A DNA stretch of 64,000 nucleotides from contig NZ_CP091716.1 in assembly GCF_022009635.1 (NCBI RefSeq), positions 62,001-126,000 of the forward strand, in the 5' to 3' direction. This DNA is from Variovorax paradoxus (GTDB taxonomy: Bacteria; Pseudomonadota; Gammaproteobacteria; Burkholderiales; Burkholderiaceae_C). Within the stretch, counting starts at the first letter, position 1. Every line of letters begins with the position of its first letter. The position numbers and the translations under genes were made by a program. This document shows, one piece after another, positions 1-10,194 of this stretch. The notes below the pieces were generated by a model. The model did not search any database and was not told the origin of the DNA. It saw only the letters and a list, made by a program, of their open reading frames with translations.

Positions 1-1
1 C

Positions 2-222
2 CAGGCCATCGACGAGGCCATCATTGAAGCGCGGCACAACCCCGAGACGGCACGCTCGCTGTTCGCGTTGGCTTCCTATGGTCGGCGCGACCCCGCTTCC
101 TGGAACAGTTGCGCGCCACCTTCGCGAAGGAAGGCATCGCCACGGAATTTCTGTCACATTATGAGCCTGACGGATCCTTTGCATGTCTTAGACAGAATGA
201 CGGGTTAAGTGACAAATTTTGA
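2..222 (+). pseudogene. 3' end of an unrecognised gene, frameshifted
   Basis: The window opens inside an open frame (frame 2 at the left edge) that reads QAIDEAIIEARHNPETARSL. It continues sensibly only after a -1 frame change near position 88 (RPRFLEQLRATFAKEGIATE), ending at the TGA at 220-222 inside the res region. In Tn5053-type transposons tniQ lies just upstream of tniR, but I cannot match this peptide to TniQ. It could also be an unrelated gene cut by the transposon. The frame change may be a real mutation or a base-call error. Confidence 0.35.
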
Positions 223-275
223 CGACCTTAACTTTCCGGCGCACACTGTCACATAATCGAACGTATATGTGACAG
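150..275. promoter_or_regulatory. res: res recombination site of the TniR resolvase
   Basis: This non-coding stretch before tniR carries several TGTCAC/GTGACA motifs (152-157, 209-214). It ends in a 28-bp near-perfect palindrome at 247-274 with arms TGTCACATA and TATGTGACA, 8 bases before the tniR ATG. That is the arrangement of a serine-resolvase res site with a dyad crossover subsite plus accessory half-sites. It probably also serves as the tniR promoter/operator. The subsite limits are my reading. Confidence 0.7.
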
Positions 276-282
276 GTACGAC

Positions 283-897
283 ATGCTGATAGGCTACATG
301 CGGGTATCGAAGGCGGACGGCTCCCAGGCTACCGATTTGCAGCGCGACGCGCTGATTGCCGCCGGGGTCGATCCAGTACATCTTTACGAGGACCAGGCAT
401 CCGGCATGCGCGAGGATCGGCCCGGCTTGACGAGCTGCCTGAAGGCGTTGCGAACTGGCGACACACTGGTCGTGTGGAAACTGGATCGGCTCGGACGCGA
501 CCTGCGACATCTCATCAACACCGTGCACGACCTGACTGGGCGCGGCATCGGCTTGAAGGTATTAACCGGGCACGGCGCGGCCATCGACACCACGACCGCC
601 GCCGGCAAGCTGGTCTTTGGCATCTTCGCCGCCCTGGCCGAGTTCGAGCGCGAGTTGATCGCGGAGCGCACGATTGCCGGCCTAGCCTCGGCCCGCGCGC
701 GCGGGCGGAAAGGCGGCCGGCCGTTCAAGATGACCGCCGCCAAGCTGCGGCTGGCGATGGCGGCAATGGGTCAGCCAGAGACCAAGGTCGGCGACCTGTG
801 CCAGGAACTTGGCGTCACGCGGCAGACCCTGTATCGGCATGTTTCACCCAAGGGTGAGCTACGTCCAGATGGCGAGAAGCTACTCAGCCGAATTTGA
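283..897 (+). CDS. tniR: TniR serine resolvase of a Tn402/Tn5053-type transposon
   Basis: This is a small serine recombinase (204 aa) that resolves transposon cointegrates at res. It opens with the catalytic-serine motif [14 protein letters not shown], has the WKLDRLGR and AEFERELIAERT blocks of the resolvase catalytic domain and long E helix (to about residue 135), and ends in a helix-turn-helix (GDLCQELGVTRQTLYRHV). The sequence closely resembles TniR/TniC of the Tn402/Tn5053 family. It runs convergent to the mer operon, with only 52 bases to the end of merE, the layout known in Tn5053. The tniABQ transposition genes would lie left of the window. Confidence 0.93.
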   Translation: MLIGYMRVSKADGSQATDLQRDALIAAGVDPVHLYEDQASGMREDRPGLTSCLKALRTGDTLVVWKLDRLGRDLRHLINTVHDLTGRGIGLKVLTGHGAAIDTTTAAGKLVFGIFAALAEFERELIAERTIAGLASARARGRKGGRPFKMTAAKLRLAMAAMGQPETKVGDLCQELGVTRQTLYRHVSPKGELRPDGEKLLSRI

Positions 898-949
898 TGC
901 CGGCATGAGGCAACGTAGCGACAGCGTGGTTTGTCTCAATGGGAAGCGC

Positions 950-1186
950 TCATGATCGATCTTTGAAGGCCCGCAGCAGTCGTGTCACAGACAGGACGAA
1001 CAAACCGGTCAGCGTGAGGGCTGCGATACCCCAGTACTCTCCGATGAACGCGCCGGCCGTCGTGCCGGCCAGCACAATGGCGAGAATCGGCAAATGGCAG
1101 GGACAGGTGAGCACGGCCAGCGCGCCCCACAGGTAGCCGGTGATCGGTTTGTGCGTCTCGGACGGCAAGCGCTCGGGGCTGTTCAT
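950..1186 (-). CDS. merE: MerE, broad mercury membrane transporter
   Basis: This 78-aa membrane protein is the last gene of the mer operon. MerE proteins take up Hg2+ and organomercurials across the inner membrane. Two hydrophobic segments are visible (about residues 16-50 and 52-70), and the metal-binding pair TCPCH (C28, C30) sits in the first one. The ATG lies in a 4-base ATGA overlap with the merD stop, so the two genes are translationally coupled. Length and sequence are typical of the Tn21/Tn5053 group. Confidence 0.93.
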   Translation of the reverse strand: MNSPERLPSETHKPITGYLWGALAVLTCPCHLPILAIVLAGTTAGAFIGEYWGIAALTLTGLFVLSVTRLLRAFKDRS

Positions 1187-1548
1187 GGCAGACTCTCCGC
1201 GTGCTGTGCCGGCTCGGTCGGCATGGTGGCCAACTGCACCTCCAGATCGGCCAACGCTTCGCGCCGACGCTCGACGAACTGGCGCAGAACGGCAAGCTGC
1301 GCGGCCGCTTCATCGCCGTCCGCAGCATCCAGCGCCCGGCACAGCCGCGCCAGCGCGTCCAGGCCGATGCCCGCCTCGAAGGCCGCCCGCACGAAGCACA
1401 GCCGTTGCAAGGCGGCATCATCGAACAGGCCATAGCCGCCCGGGGTGCACGCCACCGGACGCAGCAATCCGCGCAGCAGGTAGTCGCGCACGATATGCAC
1501 GCTCACCCCGGCATCAAGGGCCAGCCGGGACACGGTGTAGGCGCTCAT
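1183..1548 (-). CDS. merD: MerD, secondary mer regulator
   Basis: MerD (121 aa) is a MerR-family protein that binds the mer operator and displaces activated MerR, damping the operon once Hg2+ has been reduced. The N-terminal winged helix-turn-helix ([20 protein letters not shown]) is clear and is followed by an antiparallel helix. The mercury-binding cysteine triad of MerR is absent, as expected for MerD. It lies 16 bases downstream of merA and overlaps merE by 4 bases. A strong AGGAGG-type ribosome site sits before the ATG. Confidence 0.92.
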   Translation of the reverse strand: MSAYTVSRLALDAGVSVHIVRDYLLRGLLRPVACTPGGYGLFDDAALQRLCFVRAAFEAGIGLDALARLCRALDAADGDEAAAQLAVLRQFVERRREALADLEVQLATMPTEPAQHAESLP

Positions 1549-1564
1549 TGAAAACCTCCTTTTT

Positions 1565-3727
<2,163 letters not shown>

Positions 3728-3731
<4 letters not shown>

Positions 3732-4096
3732 GGTGAACTCCTGTGATCAATAGAAAATGGCACGACGTAGGGAAATCCGAGCGCGACCAAAACCAGCACG
3801 GCCACGCCCCAGAAAATGAGCTTGTAAGTAGCTCGCACTTGGGGAATCGCGCAAACCTCACCCGGTTTGCAGGCGGCTGACGGCCGGTAGATGCGCCGCC
3901 AGGCGAAGAACAACGCCACCAGCGCCACGCCGATAAAGATGGGGCGATAGGGTTCCAACACCGTCAAGTTGCCGATCCAAGCGCCGCTGAACCCCAAGGC
4001 GATCAGAACCAGCGGCCCGAGGCAGCAAGCCGAGGCGAGGATGGCGGCCAGCCCGCCAGTGAAGAGCGCGCCGCGCCCGTTTTGAGGTTCAGACAT
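3728..4096 (-). CDS. merT: MerT, mercury transport protein with an altered C-terminus
   Basis: MerT is an inner-membrane Hg2+ importer with three transmembrane helices. The first helix carries C24-C25 (ASACCLGP) and the cytoplasmic loop carries C76 and C82. I start at MSEPQNGRGA (ATG at 4096); an upstream in-frame extension would cover the promoter. The protein is 122 aa instead of the usual 116: the end reads PYVVPFSIDHRSSP where relatives end in PFFY and a stop. A one-base deletion in the run of T at about 3750-3757 (plus-strand AAAA) would explain this. The stop now overlaps the merP ATG. Confidence 0.93.
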
Positions 4097-4167
4097 ACGT
4101 TTGTCCTTTCGAATCTGAATTGGATAGCTTAAGCTTACTTCCGTAGTTATGTACGGAGTCAAGCGAT
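4097..4167. promoter_or_regulatory. merO: mer operator/promoter (PmerT and PmerR)
   Basis: This is the divergent control region between merR and merT. On the minus strand a -35 box TTGACT (4157-4162) and a -10 box TAAGCT (4132-4137) are separated by 19 bases, the long spacer that makes the promoter dependent on Hg-MerR. The spacer contains the MerR dyad TCCGTA...TACGGA (4140-4157). MerR bound here represses without Hg2+ and untwists the DNA with Hg2+. merR is read in the opposite direction and is autoregulated from the same site. Confidence 0.92.
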
Positions 4168-4602
4168 ATGGAAAACAATTTGGAGAACCTGACCATTGGC
4201 GTTTTCGCCAGGACGGCCGGGGTCAATGTGGAGACCATCCGGTTCTATCAGCGCAAGGGCTTGCTCCCGGAACCGGACAAGCCTTACGGCAGCATTCGCC
4301 GCTATGGCGAGACGGATGTAACGCGGGTGCGCTTCGTGAAATCAGCCCAGCGGTTGGGCTTCAGCCTGGATGAGATCGCCGAGCTGCTGCGGCTGGAGGA
4401 TGGCACCCATTGCGAGGAAGCCAGCAGCCTGGCCGAGCACAAGCTCAAGGACGTGCGCGAGAGGATGGCTGACCTGGCGCGCATGGAGGCCGTGCTGTCT
4501 GATTTGGTGTGCGCCTGCCATGCGCGGAAGGGGAACGTTTCCTGCCCGCTGATTGCGTCACTGCAAGGGAAGAAAGAACCGCGCAGTGCGGACGCGGTGT
4601 AG
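4168..4602 (+). CDS. merR: MerR, mercury-responsive regulator
   Basis: This 144-aa metalloregulator controls the mer operon by DNA distortion. The N-terminal winged helix-turn-helix reads [20 protein letters not shown]. The dimerisation helix follows, and the three Hg-binding cysteines are present at C82, C117 and C126 ([12 protein letters not shown] region). Length and sequence match the Tn21/Tn501/Tn5053 group. It is divergent from merT across a 71-base control region. No sign of decay. Confidence 0.96.
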   Translation: MENNLENLTIGVFARTAGVNVETIRFYQRKGLLPEPDKPYGSIRRYGETDVTRVRFVKSAQRLGFSLDEIAELLRLEDGTHCEEASSLAEHKLKDVRERMADLARMEAVLSDLVCACHARKGNVSCPLIASLQGKKEPRSADAV

Positions 4603-4618
4603 CCCGAGGGAACTACGC

Positions 4619-4656
4619 CTTAGCGTGCTTTATTTTCCGTTTTCTGAGGCGACTCC
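4619..4656 (-). repeat. Relic Tn21-subfamily 38-bp terminal inverted repeat
   Basis: Read on the minus strand this segment begins GGAGTCGCCTCAGAAAACGG and ends GCACGCTAAG, a close match to the 38-bp terminal repeat of Tn21/Tn501-type Tn3 elements. It lies just beyond merR, where Tn501 and Tn21 have their left end, but here it is internal: a Tn402-type end follows at 4696-4720. It is therefore a relic of the Tn21-like element from which the mer module was taken, as described for Tn5053. Confidence 0.85.
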
Positions 4657-4720
4657 AACGTCAGAAAAGACCGTGCGGTCGACTTTTGATATTTCGTGCT
4701 GTCGCCTTCTGAAAGTGACA
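4657..4720 (-). repeat. Tn402/Tn5053-type transposon end with TniA-binding repeats
   Basis: Positions 4696-4720, read on the minus strand, give TGTCACTTTCAGAAGGCGAC and then AGCAC. This resembles the 25-bp Tn402-family terminal repeat, which starts TGTC, contains TTTCAGAAG and ends GCAC. Inside it are two further short copies of the same binding motif: AATATCAAAAGT...GCAC (minus, about 4674-4692) and GTCAGAAAAGACCGTGC (plus, about 4660-4677). Such internal repeats are normal at Tn402 ends. The outer edge at 4720 coincides exactly with the break in the neighbouring gene. Confidence 0.8.
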
Positions 4721-4924
4721 GCGGCCGTCCTTGCCCATCGACCAGACGCTGCTGACCTGGTTTTCCAGCAAGGGCAGGTGGGCGCTCAGCGCATCCGGCG
4801 ATGCACTGGCCAGCGCCGTGCGTTCGCGAGTTCGCCAGCGCTGATGCCAGAGCTTCTTGTCCTCGCGCTCGCTGCGGCACGTCGTGTGCCCAACGATGGG
4901 TGTCTTGCGGCGGCTGCGACTCAT
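4721..4924 (-). pseudogene. Small conserved hypothetical gene, cut by the mer transposon
   Basis: The open frame starts MSRSRRKTPIVGHTTCRSER (ATG at 4924) and runs 68 codons to VWSMGKDGR. The next base is the first base of the Tn402-type end, which replaces the C-terminus with foreign sequence. I recall short bacterial proteins beginning MSRSRRKTPI and containing a VWSMGKDG-like block, function unknown, so this is a real gene interrupted after codon 68. The missing 3' part would lie beyond the other transposon end, outside the window. Confidence 0.65.
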
Positions 4925-4947
4925 AACGTGTCTGTCTCCCAGAACAT

Positions 4948-5343
4948 TCAGGACTGATCCCAGGCGTCGATGGTCAAGACCAGATCGGCAGGACAGGCGG
5001 CCACACGGTCGGCATGCACTTCGACCTTTCCCATCCAGCCGGGCGGCTGGGCGTATTCCTCGCTTTCGTCGATACCGAAAATCCAGACGCCATCCTTGGA
5101 CGGCTGGATGCCGCCGCCCTCAATCAGCGGCAGCACGTCGGCAGCGCGAGCGGTGTAGCGGTTTGGGTAGCCGCCTCCGGCGAGCTTGGCAACCGTGCCC
5201 GCTTCCGTCAGGCGCTCAATCCAGCGGATGCCGTCCGCGCCTGTCTCCCACTGCGCCAGGATGGCCGCACGGCGGGCCTCCTGGTCGGCGCGGTCGCGTT
5301 CCTCAGGGCTTTGCGTCGATATGACGATCCACCAGCCGATCAT
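4948..5343 (-). CDS. Hypothetical protein, Tn3-element passenger
   Basis: This 131-aa soluble, acidic protein begins MIGWWIVISTQSPEERDRAD and has no signal peptide or membrane segment. Its ATG overlaps the stop of the next gene upstream (5340-5343, ATGA), so the two are translationally coupled. I do not recognise a domain. It lies in the passenger region between the truncated gene and the toxin-antitoxin pair of the Tn3-family element. Codon use is like the neighbours. Confidence 0.6.
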   Translation of the reverse strand: MIGWWIVISTQSPEERDRADQEARRAAILAQWETGADGIRWIERLTEAGTVAKLAGGGYPNRYTARAADVLPLIEGGGIQPSKDGVWIFGIDESEEYAQPPGWMGKVEVHADRVAACPADLVLTIDAWDQS

Positions 5344-5699
5344 TCGGCACCGTCCAATCCGCCGTAGTACAGGCTGTCCGGGTACAGCGCCGTCAACCGC
5401 GACAGCGTGTCCTGTATCTCTTCCAGCTTGGTCATCATGTAGGAAACCTGCTCGTCCAGATCACCGGCCAGCTCGAACAGGTCGGCAACCTGGCTGCGCG
5501 ATCCCTCGTTGATGACGGCCATCGCCAGTTGGTGCAACTTCAGCAGGTCGGTGCGAAGCTGCGGCGGGGCGGCGTCTTCGCCATCGTTGAGATCGTCGCG
5601 CAGCTCGTCCATGGCATCGACCGCACGCAACAGCGAATGCGTCTCGAAATTCTCCGGAGACAGCTTGTCCCATTCTTCGTCGGTAATGCGCGCGGCCAT
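5340..5699 (-). CDS. Hypothetical helical protein, Tn3-element passenger
   Basis: This 119-aa, strongly acidic, mostly helical protein starts MAARITDEEWDKLSPENFET. It looks like a small coiled-coil or adaptor protein and has no recognised domain. It begins 14 bases downstream of the HigA-like antitoxin stop and overlaps the 131-aa gene by 4 bases. All four genes from the toxin to the 131-aa protein may form one transcript (6407 to 4948). Function unknown. Confidence 0.6.
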   Translation of the reverse strand: MAARITDEEWDKLSPENFETHSLLRAVDAMDELRDDLNDGEDAAPPQLRTDLLKLHQLAMAVINEGSRSQVADLFELAGDLDEQVSYMMTKLEEIQDTLSRLTALYPDSLYYGGLDGAE

Positions 5700-5713
5700 C
5701 GTGACGTTCCTGG

Positions 5714-6049
5714 TCAGGCGGTGGCGAGCGTCAGGTGCCCGACCGGCTCGGATGCCGGGCGCACCTTGATTTCGATGTCGTAACCGAGGCGATTCAGGCA
5801 GTCCATCAGCTTGCGCTCGGACAGGTTGGTGAAATCGCCGTGCATCATGCCCGACACCTTCGGTTGCGGGATGCCCATGCGCTTGGCCGCGGCTTGTTGT
5901 GTCAAGCCAAGCGCACGCATCGCTTTCCTGATCTCGACTACCAGGCCGGTTTTGATTTTCAGTTTCTCGGCATCGGGCAGTCCAAGGTCGGCAAAGACGT
6001 TGCCCGAGCTGCGTTGAACCTCGACGCCTTCAATGATTCGTTTTTGCAT
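5714..6049 (-). CDS. HigA-type XRE antitoxin
   Basis: This 111-aa protein is the second gene of a toxin-antitoxin pair with toxin-first order, as in higBA. A helix-turn-helix of the XRE/Cro type is visible around residues 45-80 (LGLTQQAAAKRMGIPQPKVS). The C-terminal half carries DCLNRLGYDIEIKV, typical of this HTH antitoxin family. It should neutralise the neighbouring RelE-like toxin and repress the shared promoter. Its start overlaps the end of the toxin gene by 20 bases, implying coupled translation. Confidence 0.85.
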   Translation of the reverse strand: MQKRIIEGVEVQRSSGNVFADLGLPDAEKLKIKTGLVVEIRKAMRALGLTQQAAAKRMGIPQPKVSGMMHGDFTNLSERKLMDCLNRLGYDIEIKVRPASEPVGHLTLATA

Positions 6050-6407
6050 TTCGTAGCTCCTGTGCCAATGCTTCGGCCACCTTCAGCCGAGCGCGGATGA
6101 TGTCCATGTCCACCTTTGGCGTGGCGATCCCGCTCTTGCTCTTCTTCTGGAAGCAGTGCAGGACGAACACCGCTTCCGCAAACTTCACCGTGTAGACCGC
6201 CCGATACGTGCCACCGGCATCGTCTTCGATGACTTCCAGCACACCGGCACCGCCAAAGCCCTTGAGCACCTTGGCCGCGTCGTCCTGGTCGCCCATCTGC
6301 GCCAGCGACAGCGCGTAACCGAAACGCCGACGCACGTCCGGCGGCAACGCCATCAGATCCTTGTAGCTGCTCGCGATCCATTCGAGCGGTTTTTCTTTGT
6401 CGGTCAT
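6030..6407 (-). CDS. RelE/HigB-type toxin (phage Gp49-like family)
   Basis: This 125-aa protein has the pattern of the Gp49-like/RelE toxin family: WIASSYKDLMALPPDVRRRF, then the core strands YRAVYTVKFAEAVFVLHCF, followed by QKKSKSGIATPK and a C-terminal helix. Members are ribosome-dependent mRNA interferases that stabilise the element carrying them. It precedes the antitoxin gene and overlaps it. It sits next to the resolvase and res site, a placement reported for toxin-antitoxin modules in Tn3-family transposons. The catalytic site cannot be confirmed by eye. Confidence 0.85.
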   Translation of the reverse strand: MTDKEKPLEWIASSYKDLMALPPDVRRRFGYALSLAQMGDQDDAAKVLKGFGGAGVLEVIEDDAGGTYRAVYTVKFAEAVFVLHCFQKKSKSGIATPKVDMDIIRARLKVAEALAQELRNAKTNH

Positions 6408-6409
6408 GA

Positions 6410-6450
6410 TGGCATCTTATACCTGTTCAGGTAATTTCACAAGTACGGCA
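6410..6450 (-). promoter_or_regulatory. Promoter and palindromic operator of the toxin-antitoxin pair
   Basis: A perfect 14-base palindrome TACCTGTTCAGGTA lies at 6420-6433. On the minus strand a -10-like TATAAG (6416-6421) overlaps its edge, and a weak -35-like ACTTGT lies 17 bases upstream. This is the expected place for HigA-type autorepression. The predicted transcript start would fall within about 3 bases of the toxin ATG (6407), so the toxin mRNA may be almost leaderless. Confidence 0.6.
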
Positions 6451-6598
6451 GGTTCAAGGGGCATGTCGTGAAACACTTGTTTTACGACACCTCCGCAAAA
6501 GTCATGTGCACCAACCCATGGATGGCCTCAAAATTGTGCGGAAAACTCTGTCGCCACGCGCTACCATACGGAAACCTATTTCTGATGGTTATCCGCCT
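6440..6598. promoter_or_regulatory. res: res site of the Tn3-family element
   Basis: This is the non-coding space between the toxin-antitoxin promoter and tnpR. It contains a 24-base imperfect palindrome at 6465-6488 (arms GTCGTGAAACA and TGTTTTACGAC, 10 of 11 matched), a good candidate for the crossover subsite. Looser repeats of TGCGGAAA/TACGGAAA type (about 6537 and 6568) could be accessory TnpR sites. Subsite assignment is inferred. Confidence 0.6.
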
Positions 6599-7189
6599 AT
6601 GTTGATTGGCTACATGCGCGTGTCGTCTGACACCGACCGACAGAGCACGAACTTGCAGCGCGATGCACTGCTCGCCGCCGGCATCGATCCGCGTCACCTG
6701 TTCGAGGATCACGCCTCAGGCGCGAAGGATGACCGCGCCGGCCTGGCGCAGGCGCTGGAATTCGTCCGGCCCAGTGACGTGCTGGTCGTGTGGAAGCTCG
6801 ACCGGCTCGGCCGCTCGCTGTCGCATCTGCTTGGCATCGTGACCTCACTCAAGGATAAGCGGGTGGCGTTCCGCTCGCTGACGGAGAACCTGGACACCAC
6901 GACGCCATCGGGCGAGTTCCTATTTCAGGTGTTCGGCGCACTCGCGCAATATGAGCGCGCCTTGATCCAGGAGCGCGTCGTCGCGGGGCTGACCGCCGCG
7001 CGCAAACGCGGTCGGATCGGCGGCCGACCACCTGCCATCGTTGGCGAGAAACTGGACGCCATCATTGCCGCGCTCGATGGCGGCATGTCCAAGGCGGCGG
7101 TGTGCCGTAACTTCAATGTCAAGCGCACCACCTTGATCGAAACGCTGGCGCGGGTCGGCTGGCCCGCACCATCGCAACCAGGAGCGTAG
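6599..7189 (+). CDS. tnpR: TnpR serine resolvase
   Basis: This 196-aa small serine recombinase resolves Tn3-family cointegrates. The start [20 protein letters not shown] gives the catalytic serine; an upstream in-frame ATG would run through the res site, so I reject it. [14 protein letters not shown], the long helix [15 protein letters not shown] and a C-terminal helix-turn-helix ([20 protein letters not shown]) are present. It is clearly different from the TniR at 283-897, so the region holds two distinct resolvases. It is followed 4 bases later by tnpA. Confidence 0.93.
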   Translation: MLIGYMRVSSDTDRQSTNLQRDALLAAGIDPRHLFEDHASGAKDDRAGLAQALEFVRPSDVLVVWKLDRLGRSLSHLLGIVTSLKDKRVAFRSLTENLDTTTPSGEFLFQVFGALAQYERALIQERVVAGLTAARKRGRIGGRPPAIVGEKLDAIIAALDGGMSKAAVCRNFNVKRTTLIETLARVGWPAPSQPGA

Positions 7190-7193
7190 GGGC

Positions 7194-10154
7194 ATGGCGG
7201 ACGGCAACGCGGAAGATCAGTGGCTGTTGGCACCGGCCGAACGCGAGCTGGTGATGACCAAGAACCGAGCGACCCGGCTGGGCTTTGCCATCCTGCTGAC
7301 CTTCTTCCGCGAGCGCGGCCGTTTCCCGCGCGACGAAACCGAAGTCGAGGCACAGGGCATAGCCGCGCTCGCCAAACAATTAGACGCACCCGCGCCCATT
7401 GACGGCGAAGCCTTCCTCACGGGCCGCACTGCCGAGCGGTTGCGCGGCGAAATCCGTGCGCGTTTCGGCTTCCGCGAAGCGACGGTGGCCGACGCTGAGC
7501 TGCTGACGGAGTGGCTGCGCGATCATGTTGCCGGAGAAGTCGGCGGTGACATCGAGCCGATGATCGAACGGCTGGAAGGACGTTGCCGCGAACTCGCCAT
7601 TGAACCTCCGACACCAGACCGGATGGAGCGCATCGCGCGTAGCGCGTTGCGTGCCCACGAAGACCGCTTTCATAACGGAGTCCATGAGCGGCTGCCGCCC
7701 GCAACCCGCGAACGCCTGGATGCCTTGCTGCGCCCCGAAAAATCGGGCCACGGGGAGAGCGCCGTTGAAGATGCTCAAGGCGAAGCCGCAGGCAGCGCGC
7801 CGGCCGTTCTGCTGAAACTGCGCGGCAGTCCCGGCCGCCCAAGTCTTGCCAGCATGCAGGACGAGTTGGCGAAGCTGGAACTGATCCGGGGCATCGACCT
7901 TCCCGCCGATCTATTCGACCAAGCTTCGCCGCGCGATCTGGAGCGCTGTCGCCAGCGTGTGTCGGTCGAGGTTCCCCGCGATCTGCGCCGGCATCCCGAT
8001 GCCGCGCGCCTCACTTGGCTGGCCGCTTTCGTCTACCTGCGCGCCCGCAGCCTGACCGATGACCTGGTGGACTTGTTGATCGAAACCATCCACCAGATCG
8101 GCGCGCGTGCCGAGCGCAAGGTCGAGCGCGAACTGCTGGAAGATCTCAAGCGCGTGTCCGGCAAGCAGAACCTGCTGTTCAACCTGGCCGACGCTACGTT
8201 GGCCCAGCCGGATGGCGTGGTGCGCGACGTGGTGTTTCCGGTGGTCGGCGAGCAGACGCTGCGCGATCTGGTCAAGGAGTGGAAGGCCACCGGCCCGACC
8301 TATCGCATCACGCTGCGCACGGTGATCCGCAATTCGTACCAGGGGCACTACCGGCGCATGGTGCCGACCTTGCTGGCCGCGCTGGAATTCCGTTCCAACA
8401 ACGACCGCCACCGCCCGGTGATGGATGCACTCGACTTGGTGAAGCGCTTTGCCGACACCAAGGTGCACGTTTTCCCGGCTGACGTGGATGTGCCGCTCGA
8501 TGGCGTGGTACGCGGCCTATGGCGCGAAGCCGTGATGGAGAAGGACGCCGCCGGCCGGGATCGCGTCAACCGCGTCACCTATGAAATCGCGGTGCTGGAA
8601 GCGCTGCGCGAGCGGCTGCGCTGCAAGGAAATCTGGGTGGTCGGCGCAAACCGCTACCGCAACCCCGACGACGATCTGCCGACCAACTTCGAGCAAAACC
8701 GCGAGGACTACTACCGGGCGCTGAGTCTGCCGCTCGATGCGGAGCGTTTCATCGCCGACTTGCAAGCCGAGATGCGCGAGGCGCTGTCCACCTTCGACGC
8801 CGGCTTGAAGAAGAACCCATTCGTCCGGCTGAGCAGCAAGGGCGGTGGCTGGATCACGCTGACGCCACTTGATGCGCAACCCGATCCGCCCAATCTGACT
8901 GCGCTCAAGGCCGAACTCAACGCCATCTGGCCGATGACCAGCCTGCTCGATATGGTCAAGGAAACCGATCTACGGCTGAGCTTCACCGATGCCCTGAAAA
9001 GCCCGACCTCCTACGAGACGATGGATCGCTCGGTGTTGCAGCCGCGCCTGCTGCTGTGTCTGCACGGCCTGGGCACCAATGCCGGCTTGCAGCGCATGGC
9101 CGGACTGGATTCCGGCACCACGGCACGCGACTTGGCTTATGTGCGCCGCCGTTACATCAGCGTGGACGCGATGCGTCGCGCGATTGCCATCGTCGCAGAC
9201 GGCACACTGCATGCCCGCAACCCAGTGATCTGGGGTAGCGGCACCACCGCCTGCGCGTCGGACTCCAAACACTTCGGCGCATGGGATCAGAACCTCACCA
9301 CGCAATGGCACGTCCGCTACGGCGGGCGCGGTATCATGATCTACTGGCACGTCGAGCGCAGCTCGCTGTGCATCCATTCGCAGCTCAAGTCGCCGTCGTC
9401 GTCGGAAGTGGCGTCAATGATCGAGGGCGTGATCCACCATTGCACCGAGATGGAGGTGGATCGGCAGTATGTCGATTCGCACGGCCAGAGCACGGTCGCG
9501 TTCGCCTTCTGCCGACTGCTCGGCTTCCAGTTGCTGCCCCGGTTGAAGGCGATCCACTCACAGAAGCTGTACCGGCCGGAAACCGGCAAGGCCGATGCCT
9601 ACGCCAACCTGCAACAGATTCTGACCAAGCCCATCGACTGGGACTCGGTGCGGCAACAGTACGACCAGATGGTCAAGTACGCCACCGCGCTACGCCTAGG
9701 GACGGCGGAAACCGAAGCCATTCTACGACGCTTCACCAAGAAGAACGTACAGCATCCGACCTACAAGGCGTTCGCTGAGTTGGGTAAAGCGATCAAGACC
9801 ATTTTCCTGTGCCGCTACCTGCACGACGAGGCGCTGCGCCGGGAAATCAACGAGGGGCTGAACGTGGTCGAGCAGTGGAACGGCGCGACAGACTTCGTAT
9901 TCTTCGCCCGCCGTGGCGAGATGGCGAGCAACCGCCGCGAGGATCACGAAGTCAGCATGCTCGCGCTGCACCTGATCCAGAACTGCATGGTCTATATCAA
10001 CACGCTGATGATCCAGAAGGTCTTGGCCCTGCCGCACTGGCAAGGCAGGTTCACGCCGCGCGACTACGCCGCCCTGACGCCGCTGATATGGGAACACGTC
10101 AACCCATATGGGCGGTTCGACCTGGACATGAATACCCGGCTTGATCTGCCGTGA
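7194..10154 (+). CDS. tnpA: TnpA, Tn3-family transposase
   Basis: This full-length 986-aa Tn3-family transposase catalyses replicative transposition at the 38-bp ends. The N-terminal DNA-binding and DUF4158-type part is followed by the RNase H-like catalytic domain. The DDE residues can be placed at D690 (ASDSKHFG), D761 (VDSHGQS) and E893 ([10 protein letters not shown]), with spacing typical of the family. The C-terminus ends MNTRLDLP. No frameshift or stop is seen, so the protein is probably active. A GTAGGGGC ribosome-site-like sequence bridges tnpR and tnpA. Confidence 0.95.
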   Translation: MADGNAEDQWLLAPAERELVMTKNRATRLGFAILLTFFRERGRFPRDETEVEAQGIAALAKQLDAPAPIDGEAFLTGRTAERLRGEIRARFGFREATVADAELLTEWLRDHVAGEVGGDIEPMIERLEGRCRELAIEPPTPDRMERIARSALRAHEDRFHNGVHERLPPATRERLDALLRPEKSGHGESAVEDAQGEAAGSAPAVLLKLRGSPGRPSLASMQDELAKLELIRGIDLPADLFDQASPRDLERCRQRVSVEVPRDLRRHPDAARLTWLAAFVYLRARSLTDDLVDLLIETIHQIGARAERKVERELLEDLKRVSGKQNLLFNLADATLAQPDGVVRDVVFPVVGEQTLRDLVKEWKATGPTYRITLRTVIRNSYQGHYRRMVPTLLAALEFRSNNDRHRPVMDALDLVKRFADTKVHVFPADVDVPLDGVVRGLWREAVMEKDAAGRDRVNRVTYEIAVLEALRERLRCKEIWVVGANRYRNPDDDLPTNFEQNREDYYRALSLPLDAERFIADLQAEMREALSTFDAGLKKNPFVRLSSKGGGWITLTPLDAQPDPPNLTALKAELNAIWPMTSLLDMVKETDLRLSFTDALKSPTSYETMDRSVLQPRLLLCLHGLGTNAGLQRMAGLDSGTTARDLAYVRRRYISVDAMRRAIAIVADGTLHARNPVIWGSGTTACASDSKHFGAWDQNLTTQWHVRYGGRGIMIYWHVERSSLCIHSQLKSPSSSEVASMIEGVIHHCTEMEVDRQYVDSHGQSTVAFAFCRLLGFQLLPRLKAIHSQKLYRPETGKADAYANLQQILTKPIDWDSVRQQYDQMVKYATALRLGTAETEAILRRFTKKNVQHPTYKAFAELGKAIKTIFLCRYLHDEALRREINEGLNVVEQWNGATDFVFFARRGEMASNRREDHEVSMLALHLIQNCMVYINTLMIQKVLALPHWQGRFTPRDYAALTPLIWEHVNPYGRFDLDMNTRLDLP

Positions 10155-10156
10155 TC

Positions 10157-10194
10157 GAGATGGCGGTTGATGACACGACTGCTTGTTCTACCCC
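10157..10194 (-). repeat. Candidate right terminal inverted repeat of the Tn3-family element
   Basis: Read on the minus strand the sequence starts GGGGTAGAACAAGCAGTCGT; Tn3-family ends usually begin GGGG. The outer edge at 10194 is exactly where homology to arsH stops on the other side. The left partner is not visible, because the element's left part was disrupted by the mer transposon. An 11-base inverted repeat (TGATGACACGA, 10168-10178 and 10212-10222) straddles the junction and may be chance. Confidence 0.6.

Larger units (their letters stand above)
4721..10194. mobile_element. Tn3-family transposon with toxin-antitoxin module, left part missing
   Basis: From right to left the element contains the terminal repeat (10157-10194), tnpA, tnpR, res, a HigB/HigA-type pair, two unknown passenger genes and a truncated small gene. 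The right end lies inside arsH. The left end is not in this window because the Tn402/Tn5053-type element inserted into the passenger region at 4720. The original left repeat may exist left of the mer element. Confidence 0.7.

Noticed and set aside
1..222. Calling the left-edge fragment tniQ
   Set aside because: The position fits, but the peptide shows no TniQ feature I can recognise and needs a frameshift, so it is left unnamed.
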